Origin: Dipteris shenzhenensis
Taxonomy: Eukaryota; Polypodiophyta; Polypodiopsida; Gleicheniales
Length of the DNA: 64,000 nucleotides
Assembly (NCBI GenBank): GCA_047967505.1
Contig: CM106539.1
Direction: 5' to 3' (one strand)
This document shows positions 49,386 through 60,319 of this stretch, piece by piece (the first letter of the stretch is position 1; each line of letters begins with the position of its first letter). The notes beneath the pieces were generated by a model that ran no database searches, had not been told where the DNA came from, and worked only from the letters and a program-made list of their open reading frames with translations. Both the position numbers and the translations under genes were made by a program.

Positions 49386-50860
49386 GCTAGCACTATCTAT
49401 GTTCTCCACGTCCTCGCTCCCTTCCACGCTCCCTTCTGTGCTCCCTTCTGTGCCTCCTTCCTCGTCTTCTTCCTCGTCGTCTTGTGCATGGGCCTGTAAA
49501 CAAGGGACAACATATATCAATGTATGAAAAATCAAATTTTTACTTATAATATTGACATTATTTAATTACTTTCAAGTACCTCGGGGGCCACTCCAGTAGC
49601 CCGGATATACTGCTCCTCAGTAATCAACCCGTCATGATAGAAGTGCCTCCATGTATCTCCTCTGTGATGGTGGCAGTGGTAGGCTATCTTGACAGGAGTA
49701 GGGTATCTACCCACGATCTCAAGCTGCAAGACGACACAATTTGCGGAGGGATTAGTACAAAGAAACAACCTCCTAATAAATTACATAAGCAATATAATTT
49801 GAGATCGATACTTACAAATTGGGCCTCCCATGATTCAACACCCCCTGCTCCAAAATGCACGCTTCCATATTGCTCCATCTAGATCCTTCGTGCCTCCACT
49901 TGCTGCAGACTGGGGTCCTCCCTCGCTGACTTCATTGCTTTCTTCCACTCATGCTTGTGAGCGATGTGGGGTAGGCCCCTTGGTGGTTGACCTCCCTCGA
50001 GCCTGGCAAGCTCCGCTAGTGCCTGCCTCTTAAGCGAAGATCTTTTATTGCCAAGGATCGTAACAAATCTTTGACTTGGCCCATTTATCTGTGAACTGGC
50101 GATTGGGGGGGTTGGGATACCTAGAGCGAATAGCAGCGAGGGTCTCATCAGCCAACCTCTTTGGCTGGTCTTTGAAGTGGATAAAGCAATCTCTATAATT
50201 GTTAGCAATTACAGAGCGCATGAAGGCCATGACGTCCTTCCCCCGTGCATCCATCAAGATGCCTCCTGTCTGAGTGATGTCATAGAATATCATACCATCA
50301 CTCGGAGGCACGTCTAAATCATTTGAATCATCATCGTCCCCACCGCCACCCCTCCCAAAGCACTATGCCATGCATCCCCCACCGCTCTCCGTGCTACTAC
50401 GCCTGCTACCGAGTCATGTCGAGCTAGTACGCTGGCCACTCCTAGCTGGAGACTGCACGAGACTATGTGGACCACTCCTAGCTGGAGAACCGAGTCTCGA
50501 CTGCACAGGAGTACGCCGACGGCTCTGCAAGATAGAAGGACCTCCTGACGGCATGGGGGAAGGGGCATAAGACGACATGGCAGAAGGGGCATAAGACGGC
50601 ATGGGGGAAGGGGCATAAGATGGCATGGGAGATGGGCCTGCGCTGTGTAGCCGGTTGGGCTGTGCTGACTCCACTGTGGTGATCTCAACTGGTGTGGGGT
50701 GGTTTGGAGTCTGTAGTGCCGACTCCTGGGCGGTGTTTAGAGTACCCGTCATATACCCATATAACTCCGCAGGACTAGGAGGGTACCCTAAAAGGTTATA
50801 TAAGTCCCTAAAAATAGACTCCCGGAGATCAGGTGAGCCCGAAGCGCTTCCTGGCCACAT
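49308..50860 (-). pseudogene. Transposase_24-type accessory gene of the outer CACTA element, frameshifted
   Basis: Minus strand. It starts MWPGSASGSPDLRESIFRDL (50,860) with a Pro/Ser-rich region holding PSPMPSYA repeats (about 50,560-50,640), changes frame to 50,311-50,045 (TGGILMDARGKDVMAFMRSV, RSRYPNPPNRQFTDKW), then to 50,208-49,879 (LPHIAHKHEWKKAMKSARED) and 49,878-49,684 with HFGAGG, followed by a spliced exon EIVGRYPTPVKIAYHCHHHR and an acidic end DDEEEDEEGG at about 49,480. The inner element's gene at 60,320-61,885 has the same order, including HFGAGG and the acidic tail. The domain belongs to the plant transposase (Ptta/En/Spm) group, thought to bind DNA. It is transcribed away from tnp2. 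Confidence 0.75.
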
Positions 50861-50940
50861 GATGAACTGGAAAAAAGAAAAAAAGATGATTACTGATGAG
50901 CTGAGAAGAAAGGGGAAGGGAAGAGAGGATTCCTATCGGA

Positions 50941-51625
50941 GCACGTCTATAGACGCGTCTGATTAGCGCATCTATTTTTACGTATAACAGCGCGTCTATA
51001 GACGCGGCTGTCTGTGTCTACAAACAATCTAGACACACTTGTAGATGCGATTTTAGACGCGCTCTAAGATGCACCTATAGACGTGCTCCGACAGATGAAC
51101 TTTTCTAAAATGTAGAAAAGGACATGCGCTCGACACACAAACGTAACACTGATACCCAAATCATGAGTTTTTTGGATACGAGAAAGTACAAATCCAAAGA
51201 GAGCAAACTTCCAAAAAAGATCAACTGCAAAAAGACTTACCTTGGATAGAGGTATGGAAGGTTCTTCTCCTTTTTCAAAGTTGCTTCTCTTCCTTGTTCG
51301 CCCTCTTCTCCTTTAAGCTTGGAAGTTAGTGTGGGTGCCTTCCTCTTAAGCGTCGAAACTGTGGATCTGCTAATAATGAAGCAAGCAAGCCGTGCAAAGT
51401 ATAAGTAATGTGAAGAAAAGCAAAGCGAGCGCGCTAAAAGCAGGTTTAAAACCTGTCTATAGACGCATCTAATAGCGCGTCTATATACACGTCTAATTAC
51501 ATAGATCAGACGCGGTTTTAGACGCGCTTGTAGATGCGCACCACAAAACAGACAGATGCAGTTTTAGACGCGCTTGTAGATGTGCACCATAGAATAGAAA
51601 GATGCGGTTTTAAACGCGCCTTTAG
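50941..51625. promoter_or_regulatory. Central palindromic repeats between the two divergent genes of the outer CACTA
   Basis: CGCGTCTATAGACGCG at 50,991-51,006 and CGTCTATAGACG at 50,944-50,955 are perfect palindromes. Shorter or decayed copies (GTCTATAGACGCATC near 51,456, CGCGTCTATATACACG near 51,475, GGTTTTAGACGCGC repeated at about 51,510-51,620) fill the interval between the starts of the divergent genes (50,860 minus, 51,694 plus). The position implies a shared bidirectional promoter carrying the same motif as the element end. That function is inferred. Confidence 0.65.
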
Positions 51626-51693
51626 ACGCGCCACAGAGTTTAAAATTAAATATTTGAAGAAAAGTAAAATTTTTTGGGTTGTTTGTTTGTAGG

Positions 51694-51879
51694 ATGTCTT
51701 CATCTTCAACAAATAGCTCCAGTGAGGATGAATCCCTCTGTATCCACCATCGCGAAATGTGGTTGGAGCAAAAAATCAAATGTATGTGTGATCGATGTCG
51801 AGGAAACATGTATCGTGCACGCATGATTACACTCAATCACATCTCAAAGTATGGAGAATGGGATGCGACCGTAATCATG
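51694..51879 (+). pseudogene. tnp2: Outer CACTA tnp2 transposase, first coding exon
   Basis: ATG at 51,694 follows TTTGTTTGTAG, so a 5'-UTR intron probably ends here. The exon encodes 62 residues, MSSSSTNSSSEDESLCIHHR then LEQKIKCMCDRCRGNMYRAR and ITLNHISKYGEWDATVIM, and stops at a good donor (ATG then GTAAGG). It is collinear with the inner element's first exon (LTERLYCHCTHCKREV ... RIIMHHLRMYG), including the CxC..C spacing of the plant tnp2 N-terminal transposase-associated zinc domain. The following intron is where the inner CACTA element is inserted. The gene continues at about 62,466. Confidence 0.8.
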
Positions 51880-51953
51880 GTAAGGGTTTGTAAGTTAAGG
51901 TTGATTGAGATACCTATAGGTGTTCATATGTTTGAGTTGTGATCCCGTTTTAA

Positions 51954-51982
51954 CACTACTACACATGCATCCTATTGCGATG
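51954..51982. repeat. Left terminal inverted repeat of the inner CACTA element
   Basis: CACTACTACACATGCATCC. It shares CACTAC and about 18 of the first 29 positions with the inverse of 62,354-62,382. The imperfect match is common in old CACTA copies. Confidence 0.75.
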
Positions 51983-52049
51983 TTTACGTACCAATGATTA
52001 GCGCCCACTTAGTGTTAATCGTCGGTATAAAAATCGGGTTTCGTAAATC

Positions 52050-52168
52050 GTCGCTATATAGCGACTTTTGCCAAAAGTCGCTATATAGCGACGTTATTAA
52101 AAGTCGCTATATAGCGACTTTTAAAAGTCGCTATATAGCGACACTGAGACAAAATATTATAGCGACGT
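52050..52168. promoter_or_regulatory. Left subterminal cluster: four GTCGCTATATAGCGAC palindromes
   Basis: Perfect 16-mers start at 52,050, 52,077, 52,103 and 52,127 (steps of 27, 26 and 24), and a half copy (TATAGCGACG) follows near 52,159. In En/Spm the accessory protein TNPA binds repeated subterminal 12-mers. Here the site is a perfect palindrome, suggesting binding by a symmetric dimer (inference). Confidence 0.9.
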
Positions 52169-52338
52169 TTTACAGAGAGGTTTTTTTTTTTTTTAGGCCT
52201 TAAAAATTATTTTTTTCCAATGACAAAATTTTTTAAATTTTCATACATGTTTGAGCTCATAGAGAATTAAAAAATGAGAGCATGTACATCAAGCCTTTGA
52301 AGCTCATATATTCATGTCCAAGTTTGAGATGAGAAAAA

Positions 52339-55300
52339 TCAAATAAGAGCATTTACATCAACTGTTTCATCTTGAGCCAAGTCTAAGGTGCCAAGCAAGT
52401 CTATCTCCAACTCTATACCGAGTTGATCTCCTATATCATCATCGTACTCTAGTATCGTACGTTCACCTAAAAGTATTTGATCATCTTCTTCAATAAAGCT
52501 TAAGTGTGGTGATTGATCTTGATGATTGTTATCTTCCTCGTCAATATCGTGATCTCCATCCTCCTCCCGTGCGATGTCATTATGCACATCTTCCTCTTGC
52601 CTCATATGGTGATCTACATCTTCTTCACTAGATTCATCAATTGGATCCGGCATTGGTAGTGGCATCTCCATATCCACATCTCGATCTTCAGAAATCTGCT
52701 TACTTCGTGGTGCAACTTGGATCACGTACCACCATCTTGGATCAAAACGATCCAGATGAAAAACCACCTATATTGAAGATGAAAAATCACGTGCCAAATG
52801 TCGTCAATTATATATATATCAATGGACTTTAAAAACGAAAGCTTCGACTAATTAAATCATTAGTATGCACCTGCTCACAGTGCTCGGGAAGAACAAAAGT
52901 ATCACTTTCATCGGTCCAATGTTTGGTGGAGTCCTCGTGGAGTCTATTGCAAAGAGACCGCTACTATCTTTTCTCACTGTCGCATGGGGACCGTTGTAAG
53001 TAGTTCTAAACCATTTTACATCAAGAATGAAAATAGTAAATCGTCTGAAATCAATTTCATAGATGTCGCGTATGGTTCGACAATAATCCAACTGTGAGGA
53101 GAGAAGATTGGTATCCGAAGCACTTGCTCGGCTATCTTGTGTGAAGTTAGCCATGACTCCACAATCATACGTGACTCTCTTTGAATCGATGCGTTCCATG
53201 CGAAAATGTCGTCCATATGACCATAATGCACTGTACTTTTTGTACTGTAAAAGAGCATCATTAAAACAATGAAGATGCACCTATTTTATAGCATATATTG
53301 CCACAAATAATTACTTAATTACGTCAAGAGATAAGAAACTTACATGCACCATACATCCAGATGATAACTCCCGCTCGCGCTCGTTTATTGTCTCTCCATC
53401 ATGTTCGGCTTTACGTACAGCTAGTTATAGCCAATCAAGTGACATGTGAGTAGGGATAAGAGCCAGATCTCGTGGATATGGTTGTGATCGCCTGTACATT
53501 ACTCTGAATCTCATCCTTGCATTTATTCTTTCTGCTTTGGCCACTTCATATCTCTCAATCCACTTCTGCATCTCAGGGCTATTGAGGATACAAAACTTAT
53601 TGAATTTCTCCATTTGCTCTTCGCTCATCTTTCTTTCAATCCCTTTTCCTTGGGGGACCTCGCCAATGATGCGATCATCATCCTTGTTGTGCCAAGCTTG
53701 CGGCATATCAGGATCCGTGGATGCAAGAAACTCTGTGATATATACTAATGACTCTTGCACAAGCCATCCCTCTGCCATGCTTGCTTCTGGTCTTGCTCTT
53801 TGTCTTACAAACCCCTTTAAAGTTTTCATAAACCGCTCGAGAAAAAACATCCATCGATTATGAACGGTACCTGCTATAGCCACCTCATCAACTATGTGCA
53901 CAAGCAAGTGGACTTGAGTTGTCATAATGCTTGAGGGAAAGTGCTTCTCAAGCAAGCATACGGCTTCGATGGATTCCACCCTAGCCTTCTCGATGCTCGA
54001 TATAGAGATCTCTTTTTGAGATATCCACCTATTTCACATGTCCATGCATATGTAAGATATTTGAGATATCCACCTATTTCACATGTCCATGAAGAAAATA
54101 CATAATGCGAATTGATAGTAAGCATACCTCACAATATCACAGATCTTGAATATAGCATTTCTAACATCTTCTTGTAAGCACCCTTTTATTGTAATTGGAA
54201 GGATGAACTATCAAAGCAACAATGAAATCATGTCAACAATATAACATAATAATAATTACGCTAATGCATCACTATTATCGGTACACTAATTCTACTTAGA
54301 ATACCTGTAAGACCTTGTGCCAATCATGGGACTTGAGGCCACTAAGCTTATTGTCCTTTGAAAATGCTCCTTTCAAGCAATGCATGTACCCTGTCGGTGT
54401 TTGAAAAGAGGCAATGTCTGCCTTGATCGCTACCTCCTCCCTCGTAGAGAGGATCCACGTTGCTTTCGGGAGGACAACTTTTCCTGAAGCATGCACTTGG
54501 GGCCACAAACGAGACATCCTATTCATAGCATGCAAGTCTTCTCGCACTCCTCTCGAGTCCTTGGAACCAACCAAGTGTGCCCAAATGGTAGCCCCCACAT
54601 TCTTAAAGATATGCATGGGATCCAAGAGATGATTGATTTGTAACTGACCCCAATAAGGAAGCTCGTGAAAGATCGATAGCCTCTTCATACCAGGAGGAGG
54701 TTCCTCTCCATTCTCCCTCCAAGCTTGAATCCAATCACTTGCTTTCAAATATGATGGTGGTGGATCAAGCTGACCTCCACGTGCGAGATGGTCGAGCGAA
54801 AGGTATCGAGCATGACCTTCATAAACATTTTTCCTCATATGTTTAGAGTAGCGTGCAAGCGATTTCAGAGCGGGTCCACAAACAGGACAAGCATGGTACC
54901 CACTTGTAACAAGTCCTGCATGCGTGCATGAATATGTTAGTACAAGACATGCGTGCAAAAGAGAGTAAAAAAAGCATAATCCTTCATTGTACATGTAAAG
55001 ACATAACCACGTACCTGCGCACTCTCCATATCCTGGGTAGTCATGCATGGTCCACATCAAGATACCCCTGACCAAAATATCATTGGTATGCTTAGGAGCT
55101 CTGGAAATATCAAAGACCTGCACTCCTCTCCATAATATCTGTAACTCCTCTATCAAAGGTGCCATGTACACGTCCATGTTTTTTGCCTTGTACTTTCCTG
55201 GCACAAGTAGTGCAAGCATGAGGTGTCCCTTTTTTATTGTTAGCCATGGTGGGATATTGTAATTCACCACGACTATGGGCCATGTCGACCAAGATGTCGA

Positions 55301-56409
55301 GCGTAACCCGAAAGGATTCACGCCGTCCATGGCTAGCCCAAGATGTAAGTTGCGTGGCTCTCTCGCAAAGTCTGGCCACTGATTATCTATGTGCTTCCAA
55401 GCTGCACAATCTGCGGGAATCCTCAATGTGTGATCAGTGGACCGATGAGATGCATGCCATGTCATCAACTCCGCTATGGATTTGCATCGAAACATGTGTT
55501 GTATTCTTGCAATGATGGGAAAGTGTCTTAAGACCTTTACCGGTATCCTCTCACTCTGCAAGTCATCTCTATATCATTGTTCCCCACACTTTGGACAACT
55601 AGCCAAATCTCCATGCTCACGACGAAAGAGAATACAATCATTACGGCAAGCATGGATGGTATCATAATCCATACCCACCATTGTTAGCATCTTTTTTGCT
55701 TCATCTCTTGATGCGGGCATGGTATTTGGTGCAGGCAACATCTTCTGGAGCAACCTATGACAAAGACACTATCCAAATGATGATTCTCAAAACAAACAAT
55801 ATCCAAATAATGAGTCAAATTAATGCAAGGGCTAACCTCATTAAGGCCGAGACACTTGTATCCGACCACCCATACTGTACTTGTAGATTCAAGATTGAGA
55901 GACAAGCACGTAGTTTAGACATCCTAGCACCCTCGTACAATCGTGTTGATTGCAACTCTCGCATTTTGACCTCAGACTCTGACATCACGTGTACGTGGGA
56001 TGTAGTGCCCCTAAAAATGGAATCCATCATGTCGACCATACCCTCGTCATCATCCGGGAGACTATAGTCTTGTTGAAAGTGAGAAGGTATATGTGTACCC
56101 TCGTCACCCTCCTCATCCTGTCATAAGCTCATTCGTGTAAATATAAGATCTTCTATTTCTGGGTATACAATAAGATTGCGAACTTAAATAGCTTTGACTT
56201 ACCGATGATCCATCAACATGTGCAACACCAACGGGGGGTACTGGTTCCAGCTCCTCCCCATACATCCGCAAGTGGTGCATGATAATACGACATTGATGTC
56301 GTACTTCTCGCTTGCAATGAGTGCAATGACAATATAACCTCTCCGTAAGCCACTTCGTGCTCCCAGGCATTGGCGCATCATCGGATGAGCTTCCACTCAT
56401 CCCTTCCAT
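52339..56409 (-). pseudogene. tnp2: Inner CACTA tnp2 transposase, eight exons, nearly complete
   Basis: Minus-strand exons fit GT-AG at 56,409-56,203, 56,117-55,837, 55,754-55,015, 54,915-54,305, 54,207-54,128, 54,028-53,344, 53,280-52,871 and 52,767-52,339, about 1,147 codons, the usual size of TNP2/TNPD proteins. Order: N-terminal Cys motif (CHCTHCKREV), NLQVQYGWSD, MDGVNPFG (first catalytic Asp region of the tnp2 transposase domain), ACPVCGPAL, LLDPMHIFKNVGATIW (second Asp), LKSHDWHKVLQ, a DUF4218-type domain (VHLLVHIVDEVAIAGTVHNR WMFF), a DUF4216-type domain (YGRHFRMERIDSKRVTYDCG, DVKWFRTT), then DPRWWYV and an acidic tail. Defects: TGA at 55,575-55,577 where the relative at 63 kb has Arg, TAA at 53,425-53,427, and a frameshift at about 52,930. 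The protein would cut and join element ends. Confidence 0.9.
54017..54091. repeat. 44-bp tandem duplication carrying a duplicated splice acceptor
   Basis: TTGAGATATCCACCTATTTC and the next eleven bases occur at 54,017 and 54,061. On the minus strand each contains GAAATAG/GTGG, so the acceptor of tnp2 intron 5 exists twice. Only the lower-coordinate copy leads straight into the open exon. Confidence 0.7.
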
Positions 56410-56442
56410 CTACACTTATAAAACCACAACATAAGCATGAAG

Positions 56443-56635
56443 AGGAGATATTGACAATTATAAGCATAGCATGTTTAATTTGAGCTTCTCTTGAGGCCAT
56501 ATAAAAAGAATGACGTCGCTATATAGTAAGGATTGAAACAAAAAATCCTATATAGTAAGGCTATATAGTAAGAGGAGATATTGACAATTATAAGCATAGC
56601 ATGTTTGAGCTTCACTGGAGGCCATATTTAAAAAA
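56443..56635. repeat. Direct duplication upstream of tnp2
   Basis: GAGATATTGACAATTATAAG with the following CATAGCATGTTT and GAGGCCATAT occurs at about 56,444 and 56,575. Between the copies are decayed CTATATAGTAAGG words related to the palindrome cluster that follows. Confidence 0.7.
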
Positions 56636-56646
56636 AATAAACAGTA

Positions 56647-56757
56647 AGCGTCGCTATATAGCGACGCTCTGTTCCGTCGCTATATAGCGACGTTTTTAAT
56701 TTAAAACGTCGCTATATAGCGACGCTTTAAATTAAAAACGTCGCTATATAGCGACGC
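56647..56757. promoter_or_regulatory. Central cluster: four GTCGCTATATAGCGAC palindromes between divergent genes
   Basis: Perfect copies start at 56,650, 56,676, 56,708 and 56,740 (steps 26, 32, 32). Several extend to CGTCGCTATATAGCGACG or further. They lie 240-350 bp upstream of the tnp2 ATG (56,409, minus) and just before the probable 5' UTR of the plus-strand gene, the place of a bidirectional promoter. The TATATA core could also serve as a TATA element. A protein that binds the element ends would bind here too, which suggests self-regulation (inference). Confidence 0.85.
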
Positions 56758-56766
56758 TGTGGGTTA

Positions 56767-57400
56767 AAACTCGAAACGCGCAGCATTTTGCTCAATCCAT
56801 TCCTAATCTCTCAAGTAAGCAACCCAAAATCTCCTCCCACCTATTTTCGACGACCTCCCATCTATTCCAAGCAACCTCCCACTCTATTTTCCACTCCTCA
56901 CCCTTCTCCTACCTCTTGTACTCCCTCTCTCTCCTTTTTCCCTCTTTGGTTTCCAGAAAGAAAGTTCTTCAAGAGGTGAGTTTGTTTCAACAATGTAGGT
57001 TGTTTGTTTGTTAGCTTTGGTTTTGTGAGTGTTTCTACTTGTATTGCTAAAGTTGTAAACTAGTTTTCATGCTTGATTTGAAAGGATTGAAACAAAAAAC
57101 GAGATTTCAAGAAAGAAAGAAAGAAAACTCACCTCTTCTTCCTGTATTTCTCTTCCTTCTCTTTCTCCTTGTCTCCTCAATCTCCTCCTTTCCTTGTCTC
57201 CTCAATCTTCTCTTTCCTTGTCTCCTTTCAAGAAGTTGCTTTTGTGATCTCCTCTTTCCACTAACATCTTATTTGAAAAAATGGGTTGTTTTCTCTCTTT
57301 TGTAGGGCCAGTCCACTACACCGAGTGGGACATACTCTCTCTTTTGTGGGGCCAGTCCACTACACCGAGCGGGACATACTTTTACAGGTAAGTGCTTCCT
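56767..57400 (+). other. Probable 5'-UTR exons of the inner accessory gene, with a 42-bp duplication
   Basis: Pyrimidine-rich leader-like sequence has donor-like sites near 56,972 (AAGAGGTGAGT) and 57,387 (ACAGGTAAGTGC). GGCCAGTCCACTACACCGAG with flanking CTCTCTTTTGT and GGGACATA is repeated at 57,293-57,331 and 57,335-57,376, each with a CACTACA string. No coding frame with motif support. Confidence 0.4.
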
Positions 57401-57659
57401 CTTCTTTCCATTTAATATTTTTGTTATTTGCATTGGCCTACAGTTAGCGCCTTAAGCGCTAGCTGCAGTGATGGGCGTAGGAACCCTCTCTTCCCCTCTC
57501 TCTCTTTCCGTCTTCCCCCTTCTCTTTTTCTCCTTTTTTCCCCTTCTCTTTTTTCCCTCTTCTCTTATTCTCTCTTTCCCCCTTCTCTCTTTCCCCCTCT
57601 CTCTTTTCCCTTCTCTCTTTCCTTTCCCTCTTATTCTCTATTTCCTTTCCCTCTTATTC

Positions 57660-60000
57660 TCTTATGCTTATGCTTCTCTCATTCCCCCTTCTCTATTTCC
57701 CCCTTCTCACATTCGCATAAGCTCTTTTTCCGCATAAGCTCCAGCATGAGCATGAGCTTATGCTTATGCGGAAAAAGAGAAGGAGCTTATGCGGAAACTT
57801 ACGCATAAGCTCATGCTCATGCATGAGCATACGCATGAGCTTATGCTTATGCTTATGCTTGTGCATAAGCATAAGCATAAGCTCATGCGTATGCTCATGC
57901 ATGAGCATGAGCTTATGCGTAAGTTTCCGCATAAGCTCCTTCTCTTTTTCCGCATAAGCTCCTCTTTCTCTTTTTATGCATAAGCTCCTTCTCTTTTTCC
58001 GCATGAGCACAAGCATGAGCTTATGCTTATGCTTATGCTTAAGCATAAGCATAAGCATAAGCATAAGCTCATGCTTGTGCTCATGCGCATAAGCATAAGC
58101 ATAAACATAAGCTCATGCTTATGCTCATGCATGAGCATGAGCTTATGCTTAAGTTTTCGCATAAGCTTATGCGGAAATAGAGAATGAGAGAAGCTTCTGC
58201 TTCTCTCATTCTCTTTTTTCGCATAAGCTCTTTCTCTTTTTCCGCATAAGCTCCTTCTCTTTTTCCGCATGACTTAAGCATAAGCATAAGCATAAGCTCA
58301 TGCTTATGCTCATGCATGAGCATGAGCTTATGCTTAAGTTTCCGCATAAGCTTATGCGGAAATAGAGAATGAGAGAAGCTTATGCTTCTCTCATTCTCTT
58401 TTTCCGCATAAGCTCCTTCTCTTTTTCCGCATAAGCTCCTTCTTTATTTCCACATGAGCATAAGCTCCTTCTCTTTTTCCGCATGAGCATAAGCATGAGC
58501 TTATGCTTATGCTCATGCTTATCCTCATGCATGAGCATGAGCTTATGCAAGTTTCCGCATAAGCTTATGCGGAAATAGAGAATGAGAGAAGCTTATGCTT
58601 CTCTCATTCTCTTTTTCCGCATAAGCTCTTTCTCTTTTTCCGCATAAGCTCCTTCTCTTTTTCCGCATGAGCATAAGCTTATGCGTAAGTTTTCGCATAA
58701 GCTCCTTCTCTTTTTCCACATGAGCATAAGCTCCTTCTCTATTTCCGCATGAGCATAAGCTCCTTCTCTATTTCCGCATGAGCATAAGCTCATGCTTATG
58801 CTCATGCATGAGCATGAGCTTATGCGTAAGTTTCCGCATAAGCTTATGCGGAAATAGAGAATGAGAGAAGCTTATGCTTCTCTCATTCTCTTTTTCCGCA
58901 TAAGCTCTTTCTCTTTTTCCGCATAAGCTCCTTCTCTTTTTCTGCATGAGCATAAGCATGAGCTTATGCTCATGCATGAGCATGAGCTTATGCGTAAGTT
59001 TCCGCATAAGCTTATGCGGAAATAGAGAATGAGAGAAGCTTATGCTTCTCTCATTCTCTTTTTCCGCATAAGTTCCTTCTCTTTTTCCGCATAAGCTCAT
59101 TCTCTATTTCTGCATGAGCATAAGCTCCTTCTCTTTTTCTGCATGAGCATAAGCATAAGCTCATGCTTATGCTCATGCATGAGCATGAGCTTATGCTTAA
59201 GTTTCCGCATAAGCTCTTTCTCTTTTTCCGCATGAGCATAAGCTCCTTCTCTTTTTCTGCATGAGCATAAGCATGAGCTTATGCTCATGCATGAGCATGA
59301 GCTTATGCGTAAGTTTCCGCATAAGCTTATGCGGAAATAGAGAATGAGAGAAGCTTATGCTTCTCTCATTCTCTTTTCCCGCATAAGCTCCTTCTCTTTT
59401 TCCGCATAAGCTCCTCTTTCTCTTTTTATGCCATGCTTATGCTCATGCATGAGCATGAGCTATGTTTCCGCATAAACTCCTTCTCTTTTTATGCATAAGC
59501 TCCTTCTCTTTTTCCGCATAAGCTCCTCCTTCTCTTTTTATGCATAAGCTCCTTCTCTATTTCCGCATAAGCTCCTTCTCTTTTTCCGCATAAGAAGCTT
59601 ATGCGGAAATAGAGAATGAGAGAAGCTTATGCGGAAATAGAGAATGAAATAAGCTTTTGCGTGAGCATATGCGGAAACATGAGCATAAGCTCATGCTCAC
59701 CCATGAGCATAAGCATAAGCTCATGCGGAAAAAGAGAAGGAGCTTATGCTCCTTCTCCTTTCCGCATAAGCTTCTCTCCTTCTCTTTTTCTGCATAAGCT
59801 CCTTCTCTTTTTCCGCATGAGCATAAGCATGCGGAAACTCATTCTCTATTTTATGCATAAGCTCCTTCTCTATTTCCGATGCCTATGCTTAAGCATGCTT
59901 ATGCTCATGCATGAGCATGAGCTTATGCTTAAGTTTCCGCATAAGCTCATGCTTATGCGTGAGCTTATGCAGAAATAGAGAATGAGAGAAGCATAAGCTC
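57660..60000. repeat. Array of nested palindromes (GCATAAGC/GCTTATGC), hairpin-forming
   Basis: Two palindrome types alternate. Type A is centred on AGAAGCTTATGCTTCT with long arms (AAGCTTATGCGGAAATAGAG to CTCTATTTCCGCATAAG-type) near 58,195, 58,381, 58,591, 58,869, 59,041 and 59,350. Type B is centred on CATGCATG within GCTCATGCATGAGCATGAGC near 57,818, 57,900, 58,128, 58,313, 58,530, 58,806, 58,975, 59,178, 59,289, 59,435 and 59,912. Units are joined by CTCCTTCTCTTTTTCCGCAT. Both strands give long open frames of Met-Leu-His-Glu or Lys-Arg-Glu repeats, which are composition artefacts. The array lies between a donor at about 57,391 and an acceptor at about 60,317, so it may form a 5'-UTR intron. 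Confidence 0.85.
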
Positions 60001-60319
60001 ATTCTCTATTTCTGCATAAGCTCATTCTCTATTTCCCACTCTATTTTCCCCTTCTCTCATTTCCCCCTTCTCTCCTTCTCTATTTTCCCTCATCTCTTTC
60101 CCCTTCTCTATTTCCCCCTTCTCTCATTCTCTATTTCCTCATTCTCATTCTTTTCTTTCCTTTACATCTTCTTTCCCTCTTATCTTTCCCTCTTCTTTCC
60201 CTCTTTCCTTTCCCTCTTCTTTCCTTTCCCTCTTCTTTCTTCTTGCCTATGCCTATGCCTATGAGAATGCTCATGTTTGTTTTTTGTTTTCTGTTTTCGT
60301 GTTTGTGTCTATGTTAGAC

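Noticed and set aside
57420-59980. Open frames of Met-Leu-His-Glu-Lys and Lys-Arg-Glu-Gly repeats on both strands
   Set aside because: Produced by the palindromic GCATAAGC array, which reads similarly on both strands; no motif support.
57660-60000. CRISPR-like array
   Set aside because: Repeats are nested palindromes without unique spacers of constant length, no cas genes, and a plant genome context.
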